From positions 310,001-374,000 of the forward strand of contig NZ_JALPVL010000004.1 in NCBI RefSeq assembly GCF_023544465.1: 64,000 bases of DNA, given 5' to 3'. This DNA is from Paractinoplanes maris. Its GTDB lineage: Bacteria; Actinomycetota; Actinomycetes; Mycobacteriales; Micromonosporaceae. Shown piece after piece: positions 38,280 to 45,465 of this stretch. The translations under genes and the position numbers were made by a program. The notes beneath the pieces are model-generated. The model ran no database searches, was not told the DNA's origin, and saw only the letters and a program-made list of their open reading frames with translations. Each line of letters starts with the position of its first letter. Positions within the stretch are counted from its first letter, which is position 1.

Positions 38280-38314
38280 GGGTCAGAGGGTGTGGCGGCG
38301 GGTCAGAGGGTGTG
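38280..38314 (-). repeat. Duplicated 3' end of the SDR gene
   Basis: GGGTCAGAGGGTGTG occurs at 38280-38294 and at 38300-38314 (20-base period). On the minus strand the second copy is the last codons and TGA of the SDR gene; the first is an exact echo of the same 15 bases, stop included, just downstream. Confidence 0.85.
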
Positions 38315-39061
38315 CAGGATGCCGCCGTCGATGGCTACTGTGCTGCCGGTCATGTAGCTGGCCGCCGGGGAGAGCAGGAACGCCGCGACCCGGCCGAACT
38401 CGGCCGGCTCACCCAGGCGCCGCAGGGGGATGCTCGCCGCGGCCTCGGACGCGGCCGCCGAGGCGTCGCCGGAGGCGGCGAACAGCTCGGCGTTGCGGTC
38501 GGTCAGGAACCGGCCGGGCAGCAGGCTCAGGATGCGGATGCCGCGCGGGGCGAACTCGCCCGCCATGTCCTTCGCGGCCATGGCCAGACCGGGGCGCAAC
38601 CCGTTGGAGAGGCCGAGACCGGCCAGCGGCGTCTTGACCGACGTCGACAGGACCAGCGCGATCGCCCCGCTCTCGGGCAGCGCCGAGGCGAAGACCCGGG
38701 CGGCCCGGACCGAGCCCAGGAAGACCGTCTCGAACGCGTCGCGCCAGTGCTCGTCGGTCATCGAGGCGGCACTGCCCGGCTTCGGGCCGCCCACCGAGAT
38801 CAGGGCGCCGTCGAAGCGACCGAAGCGCTCGCTCGCCGTGTCGATCAGCGTGCGGGGTGCTCCCGGATCGGCCAGGTCGGCGATCACGCCCGCCGCGTTG
38901 TCGTCGCCGAGGGCTTCGACCGCCTCGGCGACCCGCTTCCCGTCGCGCGCGGAGATCACCACCTTGGCGCCGTCGGCGACCAGGGCCTCGGCGGTGGCGA
39001 AGCCGAGCCCGCGCGAGGCACCGGTGAGGACGTAGACGCGATCGGTCAGCCCGAGATCCAT
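38303..39061 (-). CDS. SDR-family oxidoreductase, atypical active site
   Basis: A 252-residue short-chain dehydrogenase/reductase fold. The cofactor motif TGASRGLGFATAEAL is at residues 13-27, DLADPG and SVGGPKPG follow, and the C-terminus has the usual GEPAEFGRVAAFLLSP ... GSTVAIDGG. The catalytic Ser is in LSTSVKTP, but the Y-x-x-x-K is missing: the region reads LGLSNGLRPGLAM. As I recall, a subgroup of SDRs shares this S-N-x-x-R form, so it may be catalytically altered. The gene ends in a duplicated tail. Confidence 0.86.
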   Translation of the reverse strand: MDLGLTDRVYVLTGASRGLGFATAEALVADGAKVVISARDGKRVAEAVEALGDDNAAGVIADLADPGAPRTLIDTASERFGRFDGALISVGGPKPGSAASMTDEHWRDAFETVFLGSVRAARVFASALPESGAIALVLSTSVKTPLAGLGLSNGLRPGLAMAAKDMAGEFAPRGIRILSLLPGRFLTDRNAELFAASGDASAAASEAAASIPLRRLGEPAEFGRVAAFLLSPAASYMTGSTVAIDGGILHTL

Positions 39062-39125
39062 GCTGACGATCCTGCCACCGCGCGGGTCAGCCGTGCCGAG
39101 CGGCGTCAGCTGGCCGCAGGGACGG

Positions 39126-39875
39126 TCAGCTTTGCAGGGCGGCGGCCGTCGCGGCGTCCGCGGGCAGGAAGGACTCGATGGCCAGCTCGGCCAGGGTGAC
39201 GTCCAGGGGTGTGCCGAGGACCGACGTGATGCTGAAGAACGCCAGGTCGTCGAAGCGCAACGGCACGACCAGCCCGTGCGGCGCCTCGCCCGGGCCGGAT
39301 CCGCCGCCGGGGTAGGCCGTCAGCTCGGCGTGCAGCTCGCGCAGCACCGGGTCGTTGGTCGCGGCGGCCTGCCGGCTGAGGCGGTGCAGCACATGCGTAC
39401 GCCACTCCGGAAGGTTGCCGATGCGGGGAGCCATCCCGTCCGGGTGCAGCGAGAGGCGCAGCACGTTGACCGGCGGTTCGAGCAGCCATGCCGCGCAGCC
39501 GTCGGTGAAACGGGCCACGGCGTCGTTGGCGTCGACCATCGTCCAGTGCCGGTCGATCAGCACGGCCGGGTAGGGCGCGTGCCCGGCGAGCACATCGCGC
39601 AGCGACGACAGCACGGCGGCGAGCGGCGGCCCGTGCAGAGCCGATTCGGCGTACGCCGGTGCGAAGCCCCCGGCCAGCAGCAGGTCGTTGCGGGACCGCA
39701 GGGGCACGCTCAGTTCCTCGGCCAGCCGCAGGATCATCTCGCGGGTCGGCCGGGAGCGCCCGGTCTCGAGGAACGACAGGTGCCGGGCCGACACCCCGGC
39801 CCGCGCCGACAGCTCCAGCTGGCTCAGCCGCCGGTCCGTCCGCCATTCCCGCAGAAGCACTCCCACCCCGCTCAT
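39126..39875 (-). CDS. XRE-type regulator with MmyB-like ligand domain
   Basis: A 249-residue transcription regulator. An N-terminal Cro/XRE HTH (about residues 6-62, RRLSQLELSARAGVSARHLS then FLETGRSRPTREM) is followed by the MmyB-like PAS-related ligand-binding domain (AVLIDRHWTMVDANDAVARF, NVLRLSLHPDGMAPRIGN). The family is abundant in actinomycetes and usually represses a neighbouring oxidoreductase. Here the divergent NTF2-like gene 119 bases away is the most obvious target; the SDR gene lies downstream on the same strand. Confidence 0.88.
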   Translation of the reverse strand: MSGVGVLLREWRTDRRLSQLELSARAGVSARHLSFLETGRSRPTREMILRLAEELSVPLRSRNDLLLAGGFAPAYAESALHGPPLAAVLSSLRDVLAGHAPYPAVLIDRHWTMVDANDAVARFTDGCAAWLLEPPVNVLRLSLHPDGMAPRIGNLPEWRTHVLHRLSRQAAATNDPVLRELHAELTAYPGGGSGPGEAPHGLVVPLRFDDLAFFSITSVLGTPLDVTLAELAIESFLPADAATAAALQS

Positions 39876-39994
39876 GGCCGCAGCCTAGGCAGCTCGGGGG
39901 AGGCCGGGCCATTACCTCGCGGGTAATCGACCGTCGTCCGGCCGGCGGGTGAGGGTGGTCCACGTCAGCACGTCGACAACGGAAGGACCGGACG

Positions 39995-40363
39995 ATGAGT
40001 GACTTCGATGCCGTGGTGGACCGCTATCTCGCCGTGTGGAACGAGCCGGACCCGGAAGCACGGCGCCAGGCCGTGCGGGACGCGTTCGCCGACGACGTGC
40101 GCTACGTCGATCCGATGGCCGCGGTGGAGGGCCACGATGAACTGAACGGCCTGATCGGAGCCATGCGGCAGCAGTTCCCCGGGCACACCCTCACGGTCGG
40201 CGGGCCGGTCGACGGCCACCACGAACAGGTGCGGTTCACCTGGAACCTGGCCGCCGGCGACAACGAGCCGCTGGTGGTCGGGTTCGACGTGGCCGAGCTG
40301 GACGCCGACGGCCGCATCCGCCGGGTTCTCGGCTTCATCGACAAGGCGCCGACGGCGGGTTGA
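39995..40363 (+). CDS. NTF2/SnoaL-like protein
   Basis: A 122-residue single-domain protein of the NTF2-like (SnoaL) fold: MSDFDAVVDRYLAVWNEPDP, then FADDVRYVDPMAAVEGHDEL and the C-terminal strands FDVAELDADGRIRRVLGFID. Members are cyclases, isomerases or ligand binders; the function here cannot be told. The ATG follows GGAAGGACCGGACG. Divergent from the XRE-type regulator, which probably controls it. The last seven codons and stop are echoed twice downstream. Confidence 0.85.
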   Translation: MSDFDAVVDRYLAVWNEPDPEARRQAVRDAFADDVRYVDPMAAVEGHDELNGLIGAMRQQFPGHTLTVGGPVDGHHEQVRFTWNLAAGDNEPLVVGFDVAELDADGRIRRVLGFIDKAPTAG

Positions 40364-40414
40364 GGGCATCGCGAAGGCGCCGGCGGCGGGCTGAAGGCGG
40401 CGGCGGCGGGCTAA
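40343..40414 (+). repeat. Echoed 3' end of the NTF2-like gene
   Basis: AAGGCGCCGACGGCGGGTTG plus A (the last codons and stop, 40343-40363) recurs as AAGGCGCCGGCGGCGGGCTG plus A at 40374-40394 and as AAGGCGGCGGCGGCGGGCTA plus A at 40394-40414. The third copy runs into the stop codon of the convergent gene. Spacings of 31 and 20 bases do not keep the frame. Confidence 0.8.
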
Positions 40415-40854
40415 GGGCGGCGAAGCAGCCACACCCGGCCGGCCACCTGCACGGCCACGGCGCCCGAGGCGGTTCCCAGAGTCGGCGTACGGCGGGAGCG
40501 GGGGCCCGAGGTGCCGTCGTAGCGCCAGGCGGCTTCGCGCTCGGCCAGCTCGACGGCGGCGACCGGGGCCAGGGCGCCGTGCCGGGATCTCTCGCGGGCC
40601 AGGTCCCAGCCGTCGCGCAGCGAGCCCCGGGTCGGGCGGGCCGCGGCCCAGGTGGCGAACTCGTGCTTCCACCGGTCGCCCAGGCTCGTGGCGAGCATCG
40701 GCCAGTGACGCGCCACCTCGCCCGCCCGTTTGCGCAGCAGCGCCACCCGGGCCGCCTCGAACCGGAAGGCGTCGAACCCTTCCGGTACGGGGCGACCGGC
40801 CGTGAGCGCCTCGACCAGGGCGGCCTGCCGGTCACCCAGACTCGGCGTGCTCAT
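40411..40854 (-). CDS. Putative partner protein of the DUF692 enzyme
   Basis: A 147-residue protein with no recognised catalytic motif. It is helical by eye: an N-terminal PSLGDRQAALVEALTAGRPV, then GFDAFRFEAARVALLRKRAG and HWPMLATSLGDRWKHEFATW. The ATG overlaps the DUF692 stop by four bases (ATGA). DUF692/MNIO enzymes usually need a small partner encoded next to them (MbnC, BufC, DUF2063-type) that binds the substrate peptide; this gene is in that place, and my recollection is that a similar domain follows DUF692 in streptomycetes (SCO6045 type). The partner role is an inference. Confidence 0.6.
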   Translation of the reverse strand: MSTPSLGDRQAALVEALTAGRPVPEGFDAFRFEAARVALLRKRAGEVARHWPMLATSLGDRWKHEFATWAAARPTRGSLRDGWDLARERSRHGALAPVAAVELAEREAAWRYDGTSGPRSRRTPTLGTASGAVAVQVAGRVWLLRRP

Positions 40855-41669
40855 GTGACGGCGGGGTAACCGGAGGCCCGGGCGATGGCGTCGAGCTCGC
40901 CGGCCAGGGCGGCGGCCGGCGGATAGTCGCCGTCGCGCTCCAGCATCAGGGCCGGCGGGCGGTGACGCTCGCACAGGGCCGTGACCAGGTCGAGCACCGG
41001 CTGCGGGACCGCGTCGGTGTGGGTGTCGTGATAGAGGCCCTGGTGCTCGGCGCCGCCGGCCACGTGGACGTAGGCGACCCGGTCCAGCGGCAGGTGGTCG
41101 AGCAGGTCGGCCGGGTCGGTGCCGCGGTTGCGGGCGTTGGCATAGACGTTGGCCACGTCGAGCAGCAGCTGGGCTCCCGAGCGGTCGAGGATCTCGGTGA
41201 GGAACTGGGCCTCGGTCAGCTCGTCGTCGGGCCAGTCGAAGAGGGCCGCGATCGGCTCCAGCGCGATCGGCACCGGCACCGCCGCCTGCACCCGCCGGAC
41301 GTTGGCCACGACCGCGTCGACCGCCTCGCGGGTGCGGGGGAGCGGCAGCAGGTGGCCCGCCTCGATGCCGCCCGCCCGCACGAACGCGATGTGCTCGCTG
41401 ACCAGGGGTGCGTTCAGCCGCTCGGCGACCGCGGCGAGGTGCTCCACCCTCGCCTCCTCGACCGGCTCGGCGCCGCCCAGCGAGAGCCGGACGCCGTGCG
41501 GGATCACGGTGACACCCCGGTCGAGCAACACCTGCAGGCCGGTGGGCAGCTCGCCGTGGGCGTGCACCGACTCGGCCACCACCTCGGCGAAGCGCAGGCC
41601 GGGCAGTCCCTCGACGAAGCCGGCGATCTCGGGCCGCCACCCGATCCCGACGCCGTAGGTCTCAGCCAC
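40851..41669 (-). CDS. DUF692 / multinuclear non-haem iron oxidase (MNIO)
   Basis: A 272-residue TIM-barrel enzyme of the DUF692 family (MbnB, BufB, TglH relatives), which oxidatively modifies cysteines of ribosomal peptides. Metal-ligand positions are all present: His58 (PHGVRLSLG), Glu92-His93 (SEHIAF), Glu138 (ALEPI), Asp171 and Asn174 (DVANVYANARN), His202 (YVHVAGG), Asp215 and His217 (HDTHTD) and Glu244 (LERDGD). GTG 41669 gives the family N-terminus and lies inside the last codons of the upstream gene (eight-base overlap), so translation is coupled. A longer frame upstream is rejected as low complexity. Confidence 0.9.
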   Translation of the reverse strand: MAETYGVGIGWRPEIAGFVEGLPGLRFAEVVAESVHAHGELPTGLQVLLDRGVTVIPHGVRLSLGGAEPVEEARVEHLAAVAERLNAPLVSEHIAFVRAGGIEAGHLLPLPRTREAVDAVVANVRRVQAAVPVPIALEPIAALFDWPDDELTEAQFLTEILDRSGAQLLLDVANVYANARNRGTDPADLLDHLPLDRVAYVHVAGGAEHQGLYHDTHTDAVPQPVLDLVTALCERHRPPALMLERDGDYPPAAALAGELDAIARASGYPAVT

Positions 41670-42561
41670 CGCAACCGCCGCCGCCACCGCAGGAGCTGCC
41701 GCTGCTGCACGAGGAACCGCTGCTGCACGAGGAGCTGCCGCTGTCGCCGCCGCCGCTGCTGCCGACACTCCCGCCGGTGGCCGCGATGCGCTGCACCTCG
41801 GCCTCGGCCGCGAACGCCGGGTCCATCGAATAGAGCGCGGCCCCGCCGAACAGCGCGACGCCCATCGCAGCACCGGTGGCGCCGTAGGTCGCGTAGGCCG
41901 GGGAGTTGGCCGGCGAGAGATATGTGTGCTGGGACCGCAGCTCCCGCATGCCCTTGTGCGCGGCGTCGGTCGCCCAGCGGCGGGTGCGCAGCATGGTCAA
42001 CGTCAGGATGAACGCCGCGATGGTGGCGAGGATGATGAAGCCGACCGGCCGGTTGTTGCCCAGGCCGGCCAGGGTGCGGGCGATGCCGATCACGACGAGG
42101 GCGACACCGCCGAGCACCCAGAGCCGAGCCTCGCGCATCTTGCCCGCGCTGACCGCCAGGCCGTTGCGCTCGAGGGTGTCGCGCAGCTGCTCGACGGCCG
42201 AGGCGACCCACTGATCGCTGTGCAGGTCACGGGTGCGGACGCCGTTGCCCGCCGCGTTGTAGATCGCGCTGTCGAGCGGTGTCACGCCGGCCGGCAGCGG
42301 GCCGGTGCGGACGAGGGTGCGGCCGGGGCCGGTGCCCAGGGCGCCGGCCGCGCGCAGGCCGCCCATCGACGAGTAGATCGCCAGCCGGTCGCCGCCGTTG
42401 AGATAGGCCACCTGCTGCGGGCCCAGGTTGTCGACCCGGGACGAGCGGTTGCCGCGGAACAGGGCCTTGCGGTGGACGGCGGCGATGATCGCGATCGCGA
42501 TCATGGCGCCGATGAAGTAGGTGAGGAAGGTCGGGCCGGAGATGCCCCAGGTGTCGTTCAT
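41662..42561 (-). CDS. TIGR04222-like membrane protein with Cys-repeat tail
   Basis: A 299-residue membrane protein, first gene of the operon. One transmembrane helix is near residues 10-30, followed by a soluble region (to about 145), then hydrophobic segments near 147-166, 170-190 and 228-248. The tail after residue 265 is Gly/Ser-rich with Cys279, 285, 291 and 297, each separated by exactly five residues (C-S-S-G-S-S twice, then C-G5-C-G-G). The layout fits TIGR04222, whose members end in such tails. With the downstream DUF692 enzyme this tail is a candidate modification substrate. AGGAAGG precedes the ATG. Confidence 0.8.
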   Translation of the reverse strand: MNDTWGISGPTFLTYFIGAMIAIAIIAAVHRKALFRGNRSSRVDNLGPQQVAYLNGGDRLAIYSSMGGLRAAGALGTGPGRTLVRTGPLPAGVTPLDSAIYNAAGNGVRTRDLHSDQWVASAVEQLRDTLERNGLAVSAGKMREARLWVLGGVALVVIGIARTLAGLGNNRPVGFIILATIAAFILTLTMLRTRRWATDAAHKGMRELRSQHTYLSPANSPAYATYGATGAAMGVALFGGAALYSMDPAFAAEAEVQRIAATGGSVGSSGGGDSGSSSCSSGSSCSSGSSCGGGGGCGG

Positions 42562-42628
42562 GGACTGGGCCTTCCTGCTCGTCGCGGCGTGCTGAGCCTT
42601 ATTGTGCAGACCCGCGCAAGCATTGTGA

Positions 42629-43207
42629 TCAGGCCCTTCGGACGGCTTCCTCGACCAGATCGAGGACCCGGCTCAGCTCGCCGGGCGGGCGGCCGGTGGC
42701 CAGGTGCAGCACGAGCCCGTCGTAGGCCAGCTCGAGGAACTGGGTGAGCACCTCGACCGGGACGTCGTCGCGCAGCACCCCGGCCTCCCGCTGGCGCTGG
42801 AGGCGGTCGCGGGTGGCGTCGGCGATGGCCGCGGACCGCTCGGCCCAGCGCTTGGCGAACGCCGGATCGGTGCGCAGCCGCCGGGACACCTCGAGCTGGG
42901 TGCCGAGCCAGCCGGCCGTGTCGCCCTCGCTGCCCCCGGCCCGGGCGAGCAGGTCGCGCATCACCTGAACGAGGCCGTTGCGGGCCACGGTCTCGACCAT
43001 CGCGGCCGCGTCGTCCTCGGCGACGGCCAGGAAGAGCGATTCCTTGTCACGAAAATGGTGGAAAATCGCACCGCGGGACAGCCCGGTTGCGTCCTCGAGC
43101 CGCCGGACTGTCGCACCCTCGTAGCCGAACCGCGCGAAACAGTCGCGCGCCGCGGCGAGGATCTCGGAGCGGCGGGCGTCCAGCTGGTCCTGACTTACTC
43201 GGGGCAC
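42629..43207 (-). CDS. acnR: TetR-family regulator, probable AcnR
   Basis: A 192-residue TetR-family regulator with an N-terminal HTH (about residues 12-58: SEILAAARDCFARFGYEGAT, then LSRGAIFHHFRDKESLFLAV). By gene order (Rv1474c next to acn in mycobacteria, acnR next to acn in corynebacteria) it is the likely repressor of aconitase, although acn lies about 6 kb away here. A 16-base motif shared by its promoter and the acn promoter supports this. The GTG start is inside a palindrome CACGATC-TG-GATCGTG (43205-43220). Confidence 0.8.
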   Translation of the reverse strand: MPRVSQDQLDARRSEILAAARDCFARFGYEGATVRRLEDATGLSRGAIFHHFRDKESLFLAVAEDDAAAMVETVARNGLVQVMRDLLARAGGSEGDTAGWLGTQLEVSRRLRTDPAFAKRWAERSAAIADATRDRLQRQREAGVLRDDVPVEVLTQFLELAYDGLVLHLATGRPPGELSRVLDLVEEAVRRA

Positions 43208-43245
43208 GATCTGGATCGTGTCACGGGTCCCCTTTCGCAGGCAAT

Positions 43246-43261
43246 CCGTACGTACGTCTTG
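43246..43261 (-). promoter_or_regulatory. Candidate TetR/AcnR operator at its own gene
   Basis: CCGTACGTACGTCTTG, about 40 bases upstream of the regulator start, contains the self-complementary CGTACGTACG. The same 16 bases with one change (CCGTACGTCCGTCTTG) occur in the acn promoter at 52376-52391 in the same orientation. Confidence 0.55.
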
Positions 43262-43370
43262 GCAAGTGGGTCACAGCGCGCGGGCGGATGCTGCGAATCC
43301 GCCATCCCGCCCGGATTTGTTAACAGTCCTGGGCTGTTCGCTGCCCTACCCGCTCACGTAAAGTGCCCGG

Positions 43371-44024
43371 GTGCCTCTTGTCCTGATCGCCCTCGACGAC
43401 ACTCTGCTCGACCGCAGCGGTGCGTTCCGGCTGTGGGCAAAGGGATTCCTCGATGAGATCGGTGCCGCCCAGGACGATCTCGACTGGTTACTCTCGGTCG
43501 ACGCCGACGGCCTGACCTCGCGCTGGGACCTGGCCGACCTGATCCGGGACCGCTATCGGCTTTCCATTCCGTCGATCGACCTGGTCGAGGAACTGCACGA
43601 GGGACCGCTGGCTTTCGAGAAGCTCGACCCGCTGGTCGGGTGCGCGCTGCAGATCGCGAGCGACGCCGGACTGGTCCCGGTCGTGGTCACCAACGGCCAG
43701 GCCGAGATCCAGGACAGCCGCATCCGGCGTACCGGGCTGGACCGTTATGTAGCCGACTGGGTGATCTCGGAGCGGGCCGGGGTGAGCAAACCCAACCCCC
43801 GCATCTTCGCGCTCGCCGCCCAGCGGGTGCGGATGCGGCTGGGCGGGGCCTGGGTGGTGGGGGACAGCCCCGAGGCCGACATCGGCGGTGCGGCGGCGAT
43901 GGGTCTGCCCAGTGTGTGGCTGCATCGCGGCCGCGAGTGGGTCGACAACCGGTTCGCCCCGACCGAGGTCGTCGGCAACGTGATCCAGGGGATCTCGGCC
44001 ATCATGGCCGCCGCCAACAAATAG
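43371..44024 (+). CDS. HAD-superfamily hydrolase lacking the nucleophile Asp
   Basis: A 217-residue HAD-fold protein (subfamily with alpha cap). Motif I reads LIALDDTLLDR: the first Asp of D-x-D-x-T is replaced by Ala7, while Asp9 (general acid) remains. Motif II VVVTNGQ, motif III Lys in GVSKPNPRIF and motif IV VVGDSPEADIGGA are intact. The family transfers phosphoryl groups via the first Asp, so this protein may be inactive as a phosphatase or have another role. GTG 43371; the codon for Ala7 is GCC. Confidence 0.88.
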   Translation: MPLVLIALDDTLLDRSGAFRLWAKGFLDEIGAAQDDLDWLLSVDADGLTSRWDLADLIRDRYRLSIPSIDLVEELHEGPLAFEKLDPLVGCALQIASDAGLVPVVVTNGQAEIQDSRIRRTGLDRYVADWVISERAGVSKPNPRIFALAAQRVRMRLGGAWVVGDSPEADIGGAAAMGLPSVWLHRGREWVDNRFAPTEVVGNVIQGISAIMAAANK

Positions 44025-44101
44025 GTTGCGCGGTCCGGACGGCGTCCGGGAAAGTAAGCGCGTCGCCCGCACCGGGCCCGAGAGAGAAGGGGGTGGAACA
44101 C

Positions 44102-44242
44102 ATGGCTGTCGTTGTGCTGCCTCGTGTCCAGATCCGCCTTCCTTTCTTCTCTCTCAAGGAGACCCTCCAGTGCGCGAGCACGACTCTTTCGGCCCGGCCA
44201 CCATGCGCCGCGGCCGTCGCAAGTTCGACGACGACGATCTGA
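44102..44242 (+). CDS. Possible 46-codon leader ORF before the RIO kinase
   Basis: ATG with a very good ribosome binding site (GAAGGGGGTGGA at 44087-44098) opens a 46-residue frame (MAVVVLPRVQIRLPFFSLKE then a Ser/Thr/Ala-rich tail) that overlaps the start of the RIO kinase gene in another frame. It resembles nothing known. It may be a regulatory leader peptide. A ten-base stem (GAGAGAGAAG 44080-44089 with CTTCTCTCTC 44146-44155) encloses its start. Confidence 0.35.
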   Translation: MAVVVLPRVQIRLPFFSLKETLQCASTTLSARPPCAAAVASSTTTI

Positions 44243-45087
44243 CCTTCGAGAAGCGGAGCGGCCCCGGGCCGCAGCTTCAGGAGGATCCCGACCTGCCGGA
44301 TTCCGGCGACCGCTGGTCCACGTGGGACGGCGCGTTGCACGGGCCCGTGCCCCGGCCCGAGTGGGTCCGCACGGAGCACGGCGCGGTCGACACCGAGCTC
44401 GGCATGCTCAAGACCGGCAAGGAAGCCGACGTCTTCCTCGTCCGGCGGGCGCTGCCCGGCACCGACCAGGTCAGCATGCTGGCCGCCAAGCGTTACCGCG
44501 ACGGCGACCACCGGCTGTTCCACCGCGACGCCGGCTATCTCGAGGGCCGCCGGGTCCGCCGCTCCCGCGAGATGCGGGCCATGACCAACCGCACGTCGTT
44601 CGGCAAGGAGATGATCGCCGGGCAGTGGGCGGTGGCCGAGTTCGGCGCGCTCAGCCATCTGTGGCAGATCGGCCAGGAGAGCGGCCTGGTGCGGGTGCCC
44701 TACCCGGTGCAGCTGATCGGCACCGAGCTGATGATGGAGTTCATCGGCGACTGGGAGACCGGCGAGGCGGCGCCCCGGCTCGCGCAGGTGCGGGCCGACC
44801 CCGACCAGCTCACCGACCTGTGGGGGCAGATGACCGACGCCCTGTCGGTGCTGGCCCGCGCGCAGGTGGCGCACGGTGACCTTTCGCCCTACAACACCAT
44901 GGTGCACGAAGGGCGGCTGGTGCTCATCGACCTGCCGCAGATCGTGGACGTGGTCGCCAACCCGCAGGGCGGCGACTTCATCGCGCGCGACGTGCGCAAC
45001 GTGGCCGCCTGGTTCACCCAGCGCGGGCTGACCGTCCAGGCCGACGAGCTGCTGGACCGGCTGCTCTACGAGGCCGGCCTCAAATGA
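44170..45087 (+). CDS. RIO-type serine protein kinase
   Basis: A 305-residue RIO1-family atypical protein kinase. A charged N-terminus (RRGRRKFDDDDLTFEKR) precedes the kinase fold. The nucleotide loop LKTGKEADVFL is near residues 78-88, the catalytic HGDLSPYN has Asp237 and the metal-binding DLPQ has Asp254. RIO kinases phosphorylate serine and, in eukaryotes and archaea, act on ribosome maturation; the bacterial target is unknown. GTG 44170 follows AAGGAGA at eight bases; ATG 44203 is an alternative start. A 16-bp hairpin follows. Confidence 0.9.
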   Translation: MREHDSFGPATMRRGRRKFDDDDLTFEKRSGPGPQLQEDPDLPDSGDRWSTWDGALHGPVPRPEWVRTEHGAVDTELGMLKTGKEADVFLVRRALPGTDQVSMLAAKRYRDGDHRLFHRDAGYLEGRRVRRSREMRAMTNRTSFGKEMIAGQWAVAEFGALSHLWQIGQESGLVRVPYPVQLIGTELMMEFIGDWETGEAAPRLAQVRADPDQLTDLWGQMTDALSVLARAQVAHGDLSPYNTMVHEGRLVLIDLPQIVDVVANPQGGDFIARDVRNVAAWFTQRGLTVQADELLDRLLYEAGLK

Positions 45088-45100
45088 GAACCACGGGCTT

Positions 45101-45138
45101 CCGGCCGCGGCCGCCGAAATGCCGGCGGCCGCGGCCGG
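45101..45138. terminator. Bidirectional terminator, 16-bp stem
   Basis: CCGGCCGCGGCCGCCG (45101-45116) pairs perfectly with 45123-45138 around the loop AAATGC. It sits between the convergent RIO kinase and DUF2630 genes, eight bases before the latter's stop, and can serve both. Confidence 0.75.
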
Positions 45139-45145
45139 GGCCGCG

Positions 45146-45391
45146 TCACTGCAGGTAGCCCTCGACCTCGCCGACGCTGTGCGCCTGCTCGGCGTTCGGG
45201 TCGTTGCCCACCTCGCGGGCGGCCCGGCGCCGGCGCAGCAGGTCCCAGCACTGGTCCAGGGCCTCCTCCAGATCCTTCAGCCGGGCGTGCTCCTCGCTCG
45301 ACGAGATCTCGCCCTTGGCCAGCTGCCCGCGCAGCGTGTGCTCCTCATCGACCAAGCCGTGGATCCGGCTCAGAACAGTCTTGTCATCCAT
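45146..45391 (-). CDS. DUF2630 family protein
   Basis: An 81-residue, strongly helical and charged protein: DDKTVLSRIHGLVDEEHTLR then LKDLEEALDQCWDLLRRRRA. This is the actinobacterial DUF2630 family, about 80 residues, of unknown function. The amphipathic pattern suggests a short coiled coil. ATG start at 45391. It is probably monocistronic, with its own promoter in the 74 bases before it and the terminator above behind it. Confidence 0.88.
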   Translation of the reverse strand: MDDKTVLSRIHGLVDEEHTLRGQLAKGEISSSEEHARLKDLEEALDQCWDLLRRRRAAREVGNDPNAEQAHSVGEVEGYLQ

Positions 45392-45465
45392 GCGGGGAAG
45401 CCTATGCGCACTTGCCCAAGCCCGTTACGTCACCGTGGTCACCAAGGCGTGTTCGAGGACACGCC

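Noticed and set aside
40851-41873. 68-residue N-terminal extension of the DUF692 enzyme
   Set aside because: The extra sequence is an Ala/Arg-rich readout of the Cys-tail gene in another frame; the family start is at GTG 41669.
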